A stretch of 64,000 nt of DNA from Devosia sp. SL43 (GTDB taxonomy: Bacteria > Pseudomonadota > Alphaproteobacteria > Rhizobiales > Devosiaceae): the NCBI RefSeq assembly GCF_021729885.1, contig NZ_CP063401.1, positions 3,464,501-3,528,500 of the forward strand, in the 5' to 3' direction. Shown here piece after piece: positions 19,471 to 28,324 of this stretch (its first letter is position 1; each line of letters begins with the position of its first letter). The translations under genes were made by a program, and so were the position numbers. The notes below the pieces were generated by a model, which was not told the DNA's origin, did no database searches, and worked only from the letters and a program-made list of their open reading frames with translations.

Positions 19471-20868
19471 TCAGCTGCGATCGAAACCATAGAGCATGCG
19501 GCCATCCGAGGAGATGGCCTCGCTGCTGACAATACGCGCCCGCTTGCGCAGGGCGGTCTCGAACTGCTCCTGGCCATAGTCGGGGAAAATGTCGCCGCGC
19601 AGCGCCAGCATGGTCTGGATCATCGGGTCGCTCTTGGGCACAAATTCCACAATGCCCTGCGGCGCGAAACCGGTGAGATAGTCCACCACTTCATCGAGCG
19701 GCACGTTGCGTCCGATGGCGAGGTGGTGCTCGACGGCCAAAGCCAGCACCGCATCAAAACGCGTCCGCTCGGCCATCGGCGCGCGCTCTTTGTTGCGCCA
19801 GCCGATGCCGGGGCTCGGATTGGCGGCATCCTGCCAAAGCGGCAGCAGGTTGAGCGTCTTGTCCCGGGCGCGCTGATGGGCTTTGTCGAGCGCCCCCTGG
19901 TCGAAGTCGAGGCCGACAGCCATGGCGGCGCCGGAGCCGAGCGCGAGCTGCGCATATTCGCCCGTATTGCAGCCGATATCGACGATACGCGCCGGTTTGA
20001 CGCGCTTGCAGAACGCCGCGACTACACGGCGCTTGGCCTCATGCTCGGCGTCGGAGTAGCTGTTGTTGACGTCGTATTGCTGCCAGGTGGTGCTGTCGAC
20101 GCCCTTGGGCTGCAGCGTCTCGATCCACTGCCGCAACTGCTGCAACAGGCCGAGATAACGCGCCTTGGGCAGCGTCACGTCGCGGGCCTGACTCAGGGCC
20201 ACCGATCCTTGCTTTGCGGCGCGACCGGCCGAATAGGCCGGCGCCAGCACATGCGCCAGCACGCTGGGCGAAAACCGGCTGGACCATGGCAACATGGCCG
20301 CCAGGTCGCGGCTCTCGATGCCCTCGAGCGACCCACGGAACCAGTTCTGGTAGGCCACTCCGTTCAGCGCCTGCAGCAGCAGCGGATTGAGGAACTGCTG
20401 GCAGAACTGCCGGTGCCCGGCCCACACTTCGCCATCGCGATAGGGCCGGAACGACAGTGCATCAATGAAGACCGGCCTTGGCCCAATAAACTGCACATTA
20501 TAGGCGCTGGCGTCACTGAGAACGAAGCCATGTTCCAGGCTCTCGATCTGCACGGACAGATGCAGCAGCGCCGCCGCCTTCAGCAGAGCAAACGGCCACT
20601 CATAGGGGTATGAGATAAACGGGATCGTCTCGTGCCGGACGATGAGACCGCCCGATTCATGGGCGATCGGCCAGTCGCTTTCGGCCACGATTTCGGTGCC
20701 GACCAGGCGCTGCGCGGCGATCAACTTGCCAAAAAGCGGACTATCGAGAAACTGGCGGAAACCCGGCGCGGCCGAGGGCGCTGCGGCGCGAAAAACCGCG
20801 TCTCCATGCGTGAAGACATACCCTGCCGGATCCCGGAAGGAACCCGCGACGCGTTGAACGTCACTCAA
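19471..20868 (-). CDS. SAM-dependent methyltransferase with kinase-like N-terminus
   Basis: 465 aa. Residues ~280-460 form a class I methyltransferase (IVDIGCNTGEYAQLALGSGA as motif I, then GLDFD, and LALAVEHHLAIGRNVP). The N-terminal half contains HGFVLSDASAYNVQF and PVFIDALSF, which look like a degenerate protein-kinase/APH catalytic loop and metal loop. It may be a sugar or lipid methyltransferase acting on surface glycans, judged from the sulfatase-like neighbour. Its start overlaps the stop of the upstream 70-aa gene by 4 bases. Confidence 0.8.
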   Translation of the reverse strand: MSDVQRVAGSFRDPAGYVFTHGDAVFRAAAPSAAPGFRQFLDSPLFGKLIAAQRLVGTEIVAESDWPIAHESGGLIVRHETIPFISYPYEWPFALLKAAALLHLSVQIESLEHGFVLSDASAYNVQFIGPRPVFIDALSFRPYRDGEVWAGHRQFCQQFLNPLLLQALNGVAYQNWFRGSLEGIESRDLAAMLPWSSRFSPSVLAHVLAPAYSAGRAAKQGSVALSQARDVTLPKARYLGLLQQLRQWIETLQPKGVDSTTWQQYDVNNSYSDAEHEAKRRVVAAFCKRVKPARIVDIGCNTGEYAQLALGSGAAMAVGLDFDQGALDKAHQRARDKTLNLLPLWQDAANPSPGIGWRNKERAPMAERTRFDAVLALAVEHHLAIGRNVPLDEVVDYLTGFAPQGIVEFVPKSDPMIQTMLALRGDIFPDYGQEQFETALRKRARIVSSEAISSDGRMLYGFDRS

Positions 20869-21077
20869 TTCTTGTCGGAATTGACGTCGGTGACGTCACC
20901 CTTGGGTGCAAACATCGCCTTGATCTGCACCAGCTTGGAGCGGAAGGCAAAAAGCCCTGTCGCCATGGCTGCGATCAGGCCCTGAATGAGAATGCTGCCG
21001 GTGCCCGGATCGAGATAGGCCCATGCATCCACGGTCCAGAGCAATAGGTATGACCCGGCCAGGCAAGCGCGCTTCAT
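20865..21077 (-). CDS. Small membrane protein of a polysaccharide-type locus
   Basis: 70 aa. N-terminal hydrophobic segment, then the motif AYLDPGTGSILIQGLIAA followed by a second hydrophobic stretch and a basic tail. This PGTGS-type mini-protein is often encoded beside membrane sulfatase/phosphatase genes and glycan methyltransferases, as here. It starts a three-gene operon (20865-20868 overlap). The 200 bp upstream (21078-21277) hold its promoter; nothing else was recognised there. Confidence 0.75.
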   Translation of the reverse strand: MKRACLAGSYLLLWTVDAWAYLDPGTGSILIQGLIAAMATGLFAFRSKLVQIKAMFAPKGDVTDVNSDKN

Positions 21078-21277
21078 GTGTAGATCCCCAAATACACCCT
21101 AGCTATAGCCGCTGGCCATTAATGAATTACGATCTCGCACGGCAAAACTGATGCTTTCCGCGCAAACCCAATTGCACTCGCATGCGGTCAGCGCTTTCGA
21201 AAACGGCTGGTTCCATATCGCTGGCGCGGTCAACGTCCGCTTCCGCCCATCAACTCAAACTGCGATCAGCGGCTGGT

Positions 21278-22594
21278 TCATAAATCGGGGCCAAGAGCTG
21301 GATCTCGTCGGCTGCGACACAGCGCGGATAGTCGAGAAATCTGCAGCGCCACCCCCAGAAGGGTGAGCCCGACGACCACGGGAAAAAACTGACCGTTGAG
21401 CCCCTCGACCAACGTGGTGACCGCGAGCGGCGCTCCCAATTGTCCCGCCAACCATCCCAAAGCTGCAAGCAACGCCACAACCGCTCCCAACACGCGCAGC
21501 AGGCCATAAAGGCGACTGCTGGCGATCAACAGCAGCGCTGGCATGGTCACCGCAACGATACCCAGTTGCATGGCTTCTATACCCAGATTGAAGCCCAAAA
21601 GGCTCATCATCATCTGGCTAGGTGACAGCTGCATAGCGGCCAGGGTGAACGAGAACGCCATGCCGTGAATAAGGCCAAATACGCCGGCCACCAGTGACTC
21701 TTGCCCCGCAAAGAGCGGTCGTAAAGCATGTATTGCGCTGATCAGAATTGTAGCGGCGATGGCGATTTCGACCGGCTGCTCCGGTAGTTCGAACGCCGCC
21801 AAGCTGGCAAGGACCAGGGTTAGGGAATGCCCAATGGTGAATGCGGTGACGATCCTGGCTATGGCCACCACGGTGCACCGTGCTCCGATATAGCCGCGCC
21901 AGCGGCCTGCGACAGCCAGCAATGGCGCCGGTAACAGCAGGACCAGCAGGAAAAGGACATGATCGGTGCCCTCCGCGATATGTGACATGCCCAGGCTGAA
22001 CATGCTCGCGAACCCGGTCCAGTATGACCCGCTGGACAGGTCAATCGCCAATGGCTCAATCGCCCCATCGACCGGGTTCACGCGCAGGACGCCCAATTGC
22101 ATGGGCGTCGCGTGCTCGCTTGCCAACAGGCCGTTCATCCAATCCTGTCGGACGACCACCAACGCCGAGTGCGTAACGACGCGATGCATGATGCCATCGT
22201 AGCGCAGCATGAAGCTGCTGGTCGCCATGCCCGGAGGGGGCGTGAGAACCAGATGGGCGGTGACTTCCGGAAAGGCGGCATCGGCCGTCGGCGACTGGTC
22301 CAGGGCGACGGAGCTCACTGCAACCGACCAGAGTGCCCCGTCGGTCGCCACGATTTGGGTATGCTCGGACAGATAGGCCGACAGTCGACTGGCCTCCGGA
22401 GGTATGGATGTCTCCGGATCAATCGCAAGATGAGTGCTAAGAGCAAGATCGAGTTCGATGAGCGGAATTGCAATTTCCGCCTTTACCACATCCTCCCCGA
22501 TATCGAGGGTGATGATGGTGTTGGGCATCGGATGCGCCGAGGTCGCAGTGCAGGACAGCAACACAAGCAGCGCACCCGCCAGCAGGCCGATCAT
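21278..22594 (-). CDS. HupE/UreJ-family membrane protein
   Basis: 438 aa. A signal peptide, then a soluble periplasmic domain (~22-185), then about seven membrane helices (~190-425). The HupE/UreJ_2 signatures are present: MSHIAEGTDHVLFLLVL, AFTIGHSLTLVLA, EIAIAATIL and GLIHGMAFS. These proteins are proposed metal (nickel/cobalt) permeases. It starts 10 bp after the DUF3500 gene and pairs with it, as commonly seen. No urease or hydrogenase genes are in the window. Confidence 0.85.
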   Translation of the reverse strand: MIGLLAGALLVLLSCTATSAHPMPNTIITLDIGEDVVKAEIAIPLIELDLALSTHLAIDPETSIPPEASRLSAYLSEHTQIVATDGALWSVAVSSVALDQSPTADAAFPEVTAHLVLTPPPGMATSSFMLRYDGIMHRVVTHSALVVVRQDWMNGLLASEHATPMQLGVLRVNPVDGAIEPLAIDLSSGSYWTGFASMFSLGMSHIAEGTDHVLFLLVLLLPAPLLAVAGRWRGYIGARCTVVAIARIVTAFTIGHSLTLVLASLAAFELPEQPVEIAIAATILISAIHALRPLFAGQESLVAGVFGLIHGMAFSFTLAAMQLSPSQMMMSLLGFNLGIEAMQLGIVAVTMPALLLIASSRLYGLLRVLGAVVALLAALGWLAGQLGAPLAVTTLVEGLNGQFFPVVVGLTLLGVALQISRLSALCRSRRDPALGPDL

Positions 22595-22603
22595 GCTCGG
22601 CGC

Positions 22604-23839
22604 CTAGAAGCTGTAGATTGCACCATAGTCCGTTTCATGATCACGCCAGATGGTGTGGTAGTGGATCTGGCTGGAATAGATCACGCCATCTTGGCAGACG
22701 AACTCGATCCAGACCCGCGGCCCGTCGATGCGGACATAGTCGGCATGATTGGCCAGCGTCGCATTGCCGGAGAAGGCGATGTAAGTCTCGTCGAGCTCGG
22801 CCTGATAGTCGGCCATGATCGCATCGGCGGTACTGGCCGCCGTATCACGCACCCATTCAGCGATGGCGGCGAGTACCAGTTGCCTTTGCGCATCGTCCAG
22901 CTCGGCCACGCGCAGCCCGACCTTGGTCGAAGGAAACTGTCCGTCAGCGCCAGGTCCGAGCACGACATCGGAGAATGCCGTGTCCAGCTTCGCCGCCGCC
23001 AGTTGATCTTCGCTGAGCCCTGCGAGCATTGCCACCATCGCGGCGCGGTCATCCTCCAGGGGGCCATAGATGCTGTCACCGCTGGTCCACACCTTTGGTT
23101 CCACACCGATGAAAGCAGGGGTGTCGCCCACTTCGACATTGCCACGATAGGTTTTCAGCAGCGCTAGGTGGTGTCCGCCAAACTGCAACTGCCAGGTCTC
23201 GCTCGCGCTTGGCTCGCCCAGGAAAGCGATGAAATAGGTTGTGCTCGAATAGCCGCCGCCCCCGCCAGCGGGTGGGGCGCCGGCCGCGCCAGCATCAGTT
23301 GGCGTGGCAGCGCCGTCTGGCGGCTGCTCACCTGGCGGCGTACCGCTACCTGGCCCTCCGGCACCGCTCGCTTGCGATGCGTTCAAAATATCATCGGCCA
23401 TCGTGACCTGGGTCAACTCGTCATAGCCATCGTCGCCATAGTCGCTTGTTGCGGCCTTGATGACGGCCAGTGCCGCACTGACCTGCTCACCGCTCAAGTC
23501 GGATAGCTGCACGCCCACCCGACAGTTCGACCCACAGGGCAGGTTGGACCACGCAGTCGAATTCTCTTCGGTCATGGGCAGAACAACTGCAGACCGTTGC
23601 TCATCCGAAAGTGTGACGAGAAAGGCATTGGCCGTGCACAGGACGATTTCGACCTGACTGGGCTCGGCCTGACATTCTTCAGAAATTTGAACATCTTGGC
23701 CGGGCTGCGCAATACCCGTTGTGGCGACCGAGCCATCTTCGTTGAGAGTGGCGGTGGCATCCTGGCCCAAAACCAGGACCGGGTTGCTTGTCGTAAACGC
23801 AAGCCCGAGAGCGAAAACCATGGCGGCGCGTGCGATCAT
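22604..23839 (-). CDS. DUF3500-family secreted protein
   Basis: 411 aa. Signal-peptide-like N-terminus (MIARAAMVFALGLAF), a variable Cys-containing region (~60-120), a Gly/Pro/Ala linker (~155-195), then the DUF3500 core (TYFIAFLGEPSASETWQLQFGGHHLALLKT, GVEPKVW, and the terminal SSQIHYHTIWRDHETDYG). Its catalytic role is not established. ATG 23839 gives a signal peptide; the longer frame to 24013 does not. It is cotranscribed with a HupE/UreJ permease, suggesting a metal-related envelope function. Confidence 0.78.
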   Translation of the reverse strand: MIARAAMVFALGLAFTTSNPVLVLGQDATATLNEDGSVATTGIAQPGQDVQISEECQAEPSQVEIVLCTANAFLVTLSDEQRSAVVLPMTEENSTAWSNLPCGSNCRVGVQLSDLSGEQVSAALAVIKAATSDYGDDGYDELTQVTMADDILNASQASGAGGPGSGTPPGEQPPDGAATPTDAGAAGAPPAGGGGGYSSTTYFIAFLGEPSASETWQLQFGGHHLALLKTYRGNVEVGDTPAFIGVEPKVWTSGDSIYGPLEDDRAAMVAMLAGLSEDQLAAAKLDTAFSDVVLGPGADGQFPSTKVGLRVAELDDAQRQLVLAAIAEWVRDTAASTADAIMADYQAELDETYIAFSGNATLANHADYVRIDGPRVWIEFVCQDGVIYSSQIHYHTIWRDHETDYGAIYSF

Positions 23840-24165
23840 AACGTCTTGATCCCATTGTTGAAGCGGCACTTCAATTTGTAGCAGCCAAAGTCGGTGAAAT
23901 CGACAGGCTCGGTGCGATGTGCACGGGAGTCCTCGGTAGCGCTCGACGCACGTTCGCTGGGTTGCGTGAAAGGACCAAGATCGCTGGCAGCGGCCTATGT
24001 GAGTCATGGCCATGTGGCGGCGGCCCAGCGACTGGAACGAGTTCCAGGCGTGCTCATCAATGTGACGGCAATCATCTTTCCGTCGGCCACATCGGCCAGC
24101 CGGGCGAGGAAGCCCAAGGCGGGCCTGGAAGGTCCAGCAATCAGATTGGCCGACACAATGACTTG
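23840..24165. other. Chromosomal flank left of the integrated element
   Basis: 326 bp between the DUF3500 gene and the left attachment site. A short minus-strand open frame (about 24207 to 24004) runs through the att core and has plausible codon use, but has no ATG and no recognised family. Before integration this DNA lay just downstream of the tRNA-Thr gene. Confidence 0.5.
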
Positions 24166-24190
24166 AATGGTGCTGCCGGACAGGATTGAA
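24166..24190. repeat. Left attachment site (25-bp tRNA-Thr 3' end copy)
   Basis: 25 bp identical to 44526-44550, starting AATGGTGCTGCCGG and ending GGATTGAA. It is the complement of the tRNA-Thr 3' end including CCA and the T-arm. Identity stops sharply on both sides (g/a before, t/c after). This is the distal att copy of a tRNA-targeted integration. Confidence 0.95.
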
Positions 24191-24253
24191 TTTCCTACGA
24201 CGTCCGACTAAGCGTTGATTTTGTTAGCAAAATTCAGGCGCCAACTGCTGCGT

Positions 24254-24273
24254 GTGTACCAATGGTGTGTACC
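24254..24273 (+). promoter_or_regulatory. Candidate integrase arm-site pair, left end
   Basis: Two GTGTACC heptamers (24254-24260, 24267-24273; each extended to GTGTGTACC) lie 13 bp apart, 63 bp inside the left att. The same heptamer pair with the same 13-bp spacing occurs at the right end. Confidence 0.6.
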
Positions 24274-24304
24274 TTGAGCAAGACAAATTACACACGGGTC
24301 CGGA

Positions 24305-24329
24305 GACCCCCAGCCTGAGCTGAGGGCCT
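24305..24329 (-). terminator. Hairpin after the phage-like gene
   Basis: Stem GACCCCCAGC / GCTGAGGGCC (imperfect) directly after the stop of the 723-aa gene. It nearly repeats the hairpin at 26535-26563 before that gene. No long T-run. Confidence 0.5.
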
Positions 24330-24341
24330 TCGGTATTTTGG

Positions 24342-26513
24342 CTACCAGTTGCCCGGCTGCCAAACGATTGGTCCGAGAATGCCAGCCCGTGGACGGACGA
24401 TGTTGCCCAGGGTGTCCTGGTACAGGCCGTTGGCCGAGCGGGAATATCCCTTTGCCACAGCATCTGTGTCGATGTCGGCCTGACGACCGTGGTTGTAGGT
24501 GGTCCAGTCCGCTGCTGGGTTGTTAGCCTCGCTGGCAGCCGAGGCCGCAGCGTTGTTTGCCAGGGTGTTGGCACGCCACTGGGACCAGGACCGGAGGTCC
24601 TCAAGGCTCAACACCCGAGGCTTGCCGCCTTGGCTGCCGTTGGCTTCGCTCCAGTCCAGGGGAACGAACGAGAAGTCGTCCTTATTGACGATGAAGAAGT
24701 TTGACCCCCGCTGGATGACCGTCAGATCTTGAGGCGCCAGGCCCCGCTCCGACATCGTCACCGGGTTCTCGGCAGCGAAGCTGTTCAGGTAGGCATTGAG
24801 AGCATCCCTGACGTTTCCTGGGGCGTTCATCCCACCGAGGTCAAGGACTTGCCCCCGATACGGCATGAAGGTCTTCCGGGTCATCTCACCGGCCAACTGG
24901 ACGGCTTTCGCTGGGCTCATGCCATTGGCTGCCACAAGCGCCTTTGCAACGCCTCCTATCCGCTGCTCAATGGCGTATGTGTTGCCCAACTCGTACCGCT
25001 GCTCGGGATCGTTCTCCCAGAGCCAATCCCAATCGGTAAAGTCATACGCTGCTACCTCCTTATCCAAGTCGGCCACGGCCTGCGGACTGAGCGACACGTT
25101 GCCCGAGTTGACCACCTGACCGGCGAACTGGATGGCCTCGCTGTCGTTCATCTGCAGGGTGCCGACGCCGATCTGGAAGGCCTCAATGAAGTCGCGGTCC
25201 TTGGCGTCCTTGACATGTGTCTGGAGGATCAGCGGGTTCTGCGCCGACACGGCCACAGCCGTCTTCAGCCGCTCGACCAACTGGGTCTCAGCCTCAGGGT
25301 CCATCTGGGTGCCTGGTGTGGCCTGCATGGCGATGCCATTGAGGGTTTCCGACAACCGCGGATTTAGCTGCCCCGCCTTACCGAGTTGCACCGTGTCATG
25401 GATGATCTGCTCCTGTGGGGTCTCGTTGTAGTTCCGTGCCCTCATGTCGGAGAGCTGCCCATAGTTGACCATAGCGGTTTCCCGCTGCTGGTCCGGGGTG
25501 ATGGTTTGCTGAGCCCCGTTGATGTCCGTGTAGACGAATGGTCGGAGGTCGTTGAGGCTACCGCCGTTGAGCAGGGTCTGGAGGTTGTTGCCGTTTAGAT
25601 CAGCCACCGCCAGGGCGTGTTCCTGGTTCCACGTCGCCCGCTGAATGTCGGCATTAATTAGATCCACCTTGGCCATGTACTGCGGGTTCTCCGCGAAGGA
25701 CATCCCGCTGGGACCCTTAGCGTTGATGATGGCGGCGGCGTACTCAGGATTGGTTGAGGCGATGCGGGCGGCGTTGGTGAGGAGCTGGGCGTCTAGCGCC
25801 TTGTTGTCCACCCCAAGTGTCCCCTCGGTGCCCATGACTGGGTATGTACTGAAGAGGATGTCGGCTGTCTGCGCTGGGTCGCTGCCGTTGATCACGGCGT
25901 GTTTCAAGAAGCCCTCCATGCCGAGGTACGCGGCGTCTGTGCGCTGCTCGGTGGCCTGCTCGTTCATGCGGTTGATTCCGAACTGGGTGACCTGTTCACG
26001 GGCTGACCCAAAGGCCGCTGCGATCTGCTGGCCCATGATGGGATTGTCGCCGTACTTCTCCAGCTCAGCATTCAGCCACTTGGTGGCTTCCGCGTTGGGG
26101 TCACCAGTGTTCCAGTCGAACTCGGTCTGCATGTGCTGGGTGAACTCGGCAGCAGCGGCCTCGCCGTAACGCTGGCCTAGGAGCTTGCCTGCGGCGGTGT
26201 TCGCGAAGGGGTCGGCATAGGACGGGATGTTGCCCGCCCGCACCTGAGCCTTGATCTCGTCGTTGGTCATGCCATGGATGCGGCGTTCCTCGGCCCAGGT
26301 GTTGTTCTGCTGGACGAGAGGGGCGACCGAACTGGCAATGCTGCCGATCTGACCGACAGCCGAGGAGAAGAAGCTAAGTGCCGCTGCGGTGGCCTCGAAG
26401 CGACGATCTATGGATGCCTGTGCGGCTGCCGCGAAGGTGTCGCTGGGGAGTGGTGCAGGCTTGAGCTGGGCGGTGTTGCCGAACTCGGGGACCTGGATAC
26501 GTGTCTGTGTCAT
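24342..26513 (-). CDS. Putative phage internal virion protein
   Basis: 723 aa, soluble, low in Cys and rich in Ala, Gln and Asn. Composition and organisation (short N-terminal MTQTRIQVPEFGN, then an Ala-rich helix, then long helical solenoid) resemble T7-like internal core/ejection proteins such as gp15-type. I base this on general resemblance, not on a diagnostic motif. GGAACAGAC precedes ATG 26513. It is the only structural-type phage gene in the element and is bracketed by near-identical hairpins, which suggests a cassette. Alternatively it is an unrelated large helical protein. Confidence 0.55.
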   Translation of the reverse strand: MTQTRIQVPEFGNTAQLKPAPLPSDTFAAAAQASIDRRFEATAAALSFFSSAVGQIGSIASSVAPLVQQNNTWAEERRIHGMTNDEIKAQVRAGNIPSYADPFANTAAGKLLGQRYGEAAAAEFTQHMQTEFDWNTGDPNAEATKWLNAELEKYGDNPIMGQQIAAAFGSAREQVTQFGINRMNEQATEQRTDAAYLGMEGFLKHAVINGSDPAQTADILFSTYPVMGTEGTLGVDNKALDAQLLTNAARIASTNPEYAAAIINAKGPSGMSFAENPQYMAKVDLINADIQRATWNQEHALAVADLNGNNLQTLLNGGSLNDLRPFVYTDINGAQQTITPDQQRETAMVNYGQLSDMRARNYNETPQEQIIHDTVQLGKAGQLNPRLSETLNGIAMQATPGTQMDPEAETQLVERLKTAVAVSAQNPLILQTHVKDAKDRDFIEAFQIGVGTLQMNDSEAIQFAGQVVNSGNVSLSPQAVADLDKEVAAYDFTDWDWLWENDPEQRYELGNTYAIEQRIGGVAKALVAANGMSPAKAVQLAGEMTRKTFMPYRGQVLDLGGMNAPGNVRDALNAYLNSFAAENPVTMSERGLAPQDLTVIQRGSNFFIVNKDDFSFVPLDWSEANGSQGGKPRVLSLEDLRSWSQWRANTLANNAAASAASEANNPAADWTTYNHGRQADIDTDAVAKGYSRSANGLYQDTLGNIVRPRAGILGPIVWQPGNW

Positions 26514-26534
26514 GTCTGTTCCTTTGAAATGAGA

Positions 26535-26563
26535 AAGGCCCCCAGCGGGATTGCTGAGGGCCT
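26535..26563 (-). terminator. Hairpin between RNase H and the phage-like gene
   Basis: Stem AAGGCCCCCAGC / GCTGAGGGCCT (one mismatch), a typical phage-style terminator. On the minus strand it is followed by TTTCTCATTT. It would limit read-through from RNase H into the 723-aa gene. Confidence 0.65.
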
Positions 26564-26590
26564 GTGATGGTTGATGAGGGCGCTAGGGCT

Positions 26591-27124
26591 TCAGAATTGC
26601 TGGAGGCCTTCCCAAGCACGCGGAAGTGGTGGCGAGAGCTGGGGAGTGTTCGCCGCCGAATTGGCCAGTGCATCTGCCCGGATATTCACGGGGTCATCGG
26701 CGTGTCCGCGAACCCATTCCCAGGTGATGTCCAGGCCTTGGCAAGCGGCGACCAACTGTGTCCAGAGATCAACATTTTGAACCGGCTTTCCGTCACCCTT
26801 TCGCCACCCCCGCCGCTGCCATCCAGGTAGCCAATCGGTCATCCCCTGGATCAGGAGGCGGCTGTCGCTGCGGATCACTATTGGTGGCATCGGTCGGTCC
26901 AGCAGGTACTCAATGGACATCGCCCGGATCGCCTCCAGGGCTGCCGACATTTCCATCCTATTGTTGGTCGTGTTGGTCTGGCTCGTGCCGCACAGTTCGC
27001 GCTCATCGACAACCACGCCGTCTTTGAGCCACTGGATAACGGCACCCCAGCCGCCAGGGCCAGGGTTCCCGATGCAGGCGCCATCGGTGTAGATCAGCAA
27101 CGTGGTTTGAGGTTTCTTAGTCAT
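26591..27124 (-). CDS. rnhA: Ribonuclease HI, element-encoded
   Basis: 177 aa. The catalytic set is complete: Asp14 (IYTDGACIGNPGPGGWG), Glu58 (TNNRMEMSAALEAI), Asp87 (RSDSRLLIQG) and a late Asp in VRGHADDPVNIRADALAN, plus the basic-protrusion-like WQRRGWRKGDGKPVQN segment. It degrades RNA in RNA-DNA hybrids, for example primers during element replication. Start 27124 has GAAGGGAAA upstream; the frame upstream of it is not RNase H-like. It lies downstream of a palindromic promoter region at 27171-27210. Confidence 0.93.
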   Translation of the reverse strand: MTKKPQTTLLIYTDGACIGNPGPGGWGAVIQWLKDGVVVDERELCGTSQTNTTNNRMEMSAALEAIRAMSIEYLLDRPMPPIVIRSDSRLLIQGMTDWLPGWQRRGWRKGDGKPVQNVDLWTQLVAACQGLDITWEWVRGHADDPVNIRADALANSAANTPQLSPPLPRAWEGLQQF

Positions 27125-27170
27125 AGGTTTCCCTTCGCCCCGGTTCGCCGGGGTCTTGTGAGGTGATGAA

Positions 27171-27210
27171 GTTGCGTGTTGCGCCCCTATAGAGTGATGC
27201 AACACACAAC
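27171..27210 (-). promoter_or_regulatory. Palindromic operator/promoter upstream of RNase H
   Basis: A 12-bp inverted repeat with one mismatch (GTTGCGTGTTGC at 27171-27182 and GCAACACACAAC at 27199-27210) surrounds a CTCTATAGGGG element read on the minus strand. The layout is of an operator around a promoter core. CTCTATAGG recurs upstream of the small gene at 29244-29483. Confidence 0.5.
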
Positions 27211-27258
27211 GAGACTGGCGAAGGAGGGCAGAGCCCCCCTCCTGAGTGTTGGTGGAAG

Positions 27259-28323
27259 TTAGAAGTCGCTGTTGTCGTCAGGTCCGGTGTCGTCGAGATC
27301 AAGGCTGTGGCCAGCGGCTTGCCGGTCCCTCAGCCCACGGGCTTCTCCTAGGTAGCCCTTGAGGCCATCCTCGGTAGCCAGCCCCCGAGCGACGATGAGC
27401 TGTGCCCTGCGACTGACGGTGCCCTTGTTCACGCCCAGCGCATCCGCGACTTCCTGCTGGCTCACGAAGTTCAGCGACTGGAAAGCCTTGAGGGTCTGCA
27501 CCAGGCTGTCCTCCTGGTCATCCTCAACCTTCCAACCGGTGTCCTCTAAGGACCACGTCTTGGGCGCAATGGTGCCGTCGCCCTTGGCACGGAACTTTGA
27601 GAACGCCGCAACAAAGGACGCCTTACCAGGTGTCGAGACGGCAGGCTTCTTCAGCCCCAGGATGACCTCGAACGTGGTGTTGAGGGCGGTCGACCCCCGT
27701 GGCTCCTGGCCGTCCTTCCTCGCATGATGAACAAGGATGGTGGTGATGCCCGCCGCCTTCATTCGCAGCAGGAAGGTCTGGACGGTCCGGAACGCGGTGG
27801 AGTCGTTCTCGTCGGCAAGACCATCAGCTACCGTCGAGAGGTTGTCGATGATGAGAACCTCCACTTTGTCCTTTCGGCAGCGCTCTAGGAGTGCCAATTG
27901 GTGATCCTGAAGGGTGATGTCGAAGAACTCGCTCTCCGGGTCCTGGGCCTGCCTAGCGATGACCTCCAAGTTGCGACCGGCAGCAGCGCGGTCCACCCGA
28001 TCTACAGCCCCATTCCCCAACAGCATCCTCAGGCGATCCTGAAGGTCCATAAGGTTCATCTCGCCATCGACGATCAGGACCTTCCTGGGCTTCGGTGCGG
28101 TCCATTCCCACACCTTGCCCCCTCCGGCGATGGCAAGCGCCAGGGAGAGCGTGAGCATGGTCTTGCCCACACCTGACCCTGCCCAGATCAAGCAGCTCTC
28201 GCCGGTCCTGAACCACGGCTCTAGGACGTACTCGCGGGTTGGGAATTGGGTATCGAAGAGCTTGCCAAGGGAGACGCCCTTTAGGTCACCGCAGGCTGTC
28301 ACTGGCGATGTCACAGCGGCCAC
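27259..28323 (-). CDS. RepA-like AAA ATPase (replicative helicase type)
   Basis: 354 aa. RecA-fold ATPase of the AAA_25/RepA type: Walker A AGSGVGKTMLTLSLA (~residues 48-62), KVLIVDGEMN, Walker B VEVLIIDNLSTVADG (~155-169), and the sensor TILVHHARKDGQEPRGSTAL. A C-terminal winged-helix-like segment (VSQQEVADALGVNKGTVSRRAQLIVARG, ~293-320) could bind the origin. It probably unwinds element DNA for replication. GTG start 1 bp after the stop of the zinc-finger gene. With RNase HI it forms a replication module. Confidence 0.85.
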   Translation of the reverse strand: MAAVTSPVTACGDLKGVSLGKLFDTQFPTREYVLEPWFRTGESCLIWAGSGVGKTMLTLSLALAIAGGGKVWEWTAPKPRKVLIVDGEMNLMDLQDRLRMLLGNGAVDRVDRAAAGRNLEVIARQAQDPESEFFDITLQDHQLALLERCRKDKVEVLIIDNLSTVADGLADENDSTAFRTVQTFLLRMKAAGITTILVHHARKDGQEPRGSTALNTTFEVILGLKKPAVSTPGKASFVAAFSKFRAKGDGTIAPKTWSLEDTGWKVEDDQEDSLVQTLKAFQSLNFVSQQEVADALGVNKGTVSRRAQLIVARGLATEDGLKGYLGEARGLRDRQAAGHSLDLDDTGPDDNSDF

Positions 28324-28324
28324 C

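Noticed and set aside
24004..24207. Minus-strand frame through the left att site
   Set aside because: Codon use looks plausible but there is no ATG, no family, and it spans an integration junction; kept only as a note on the flank.
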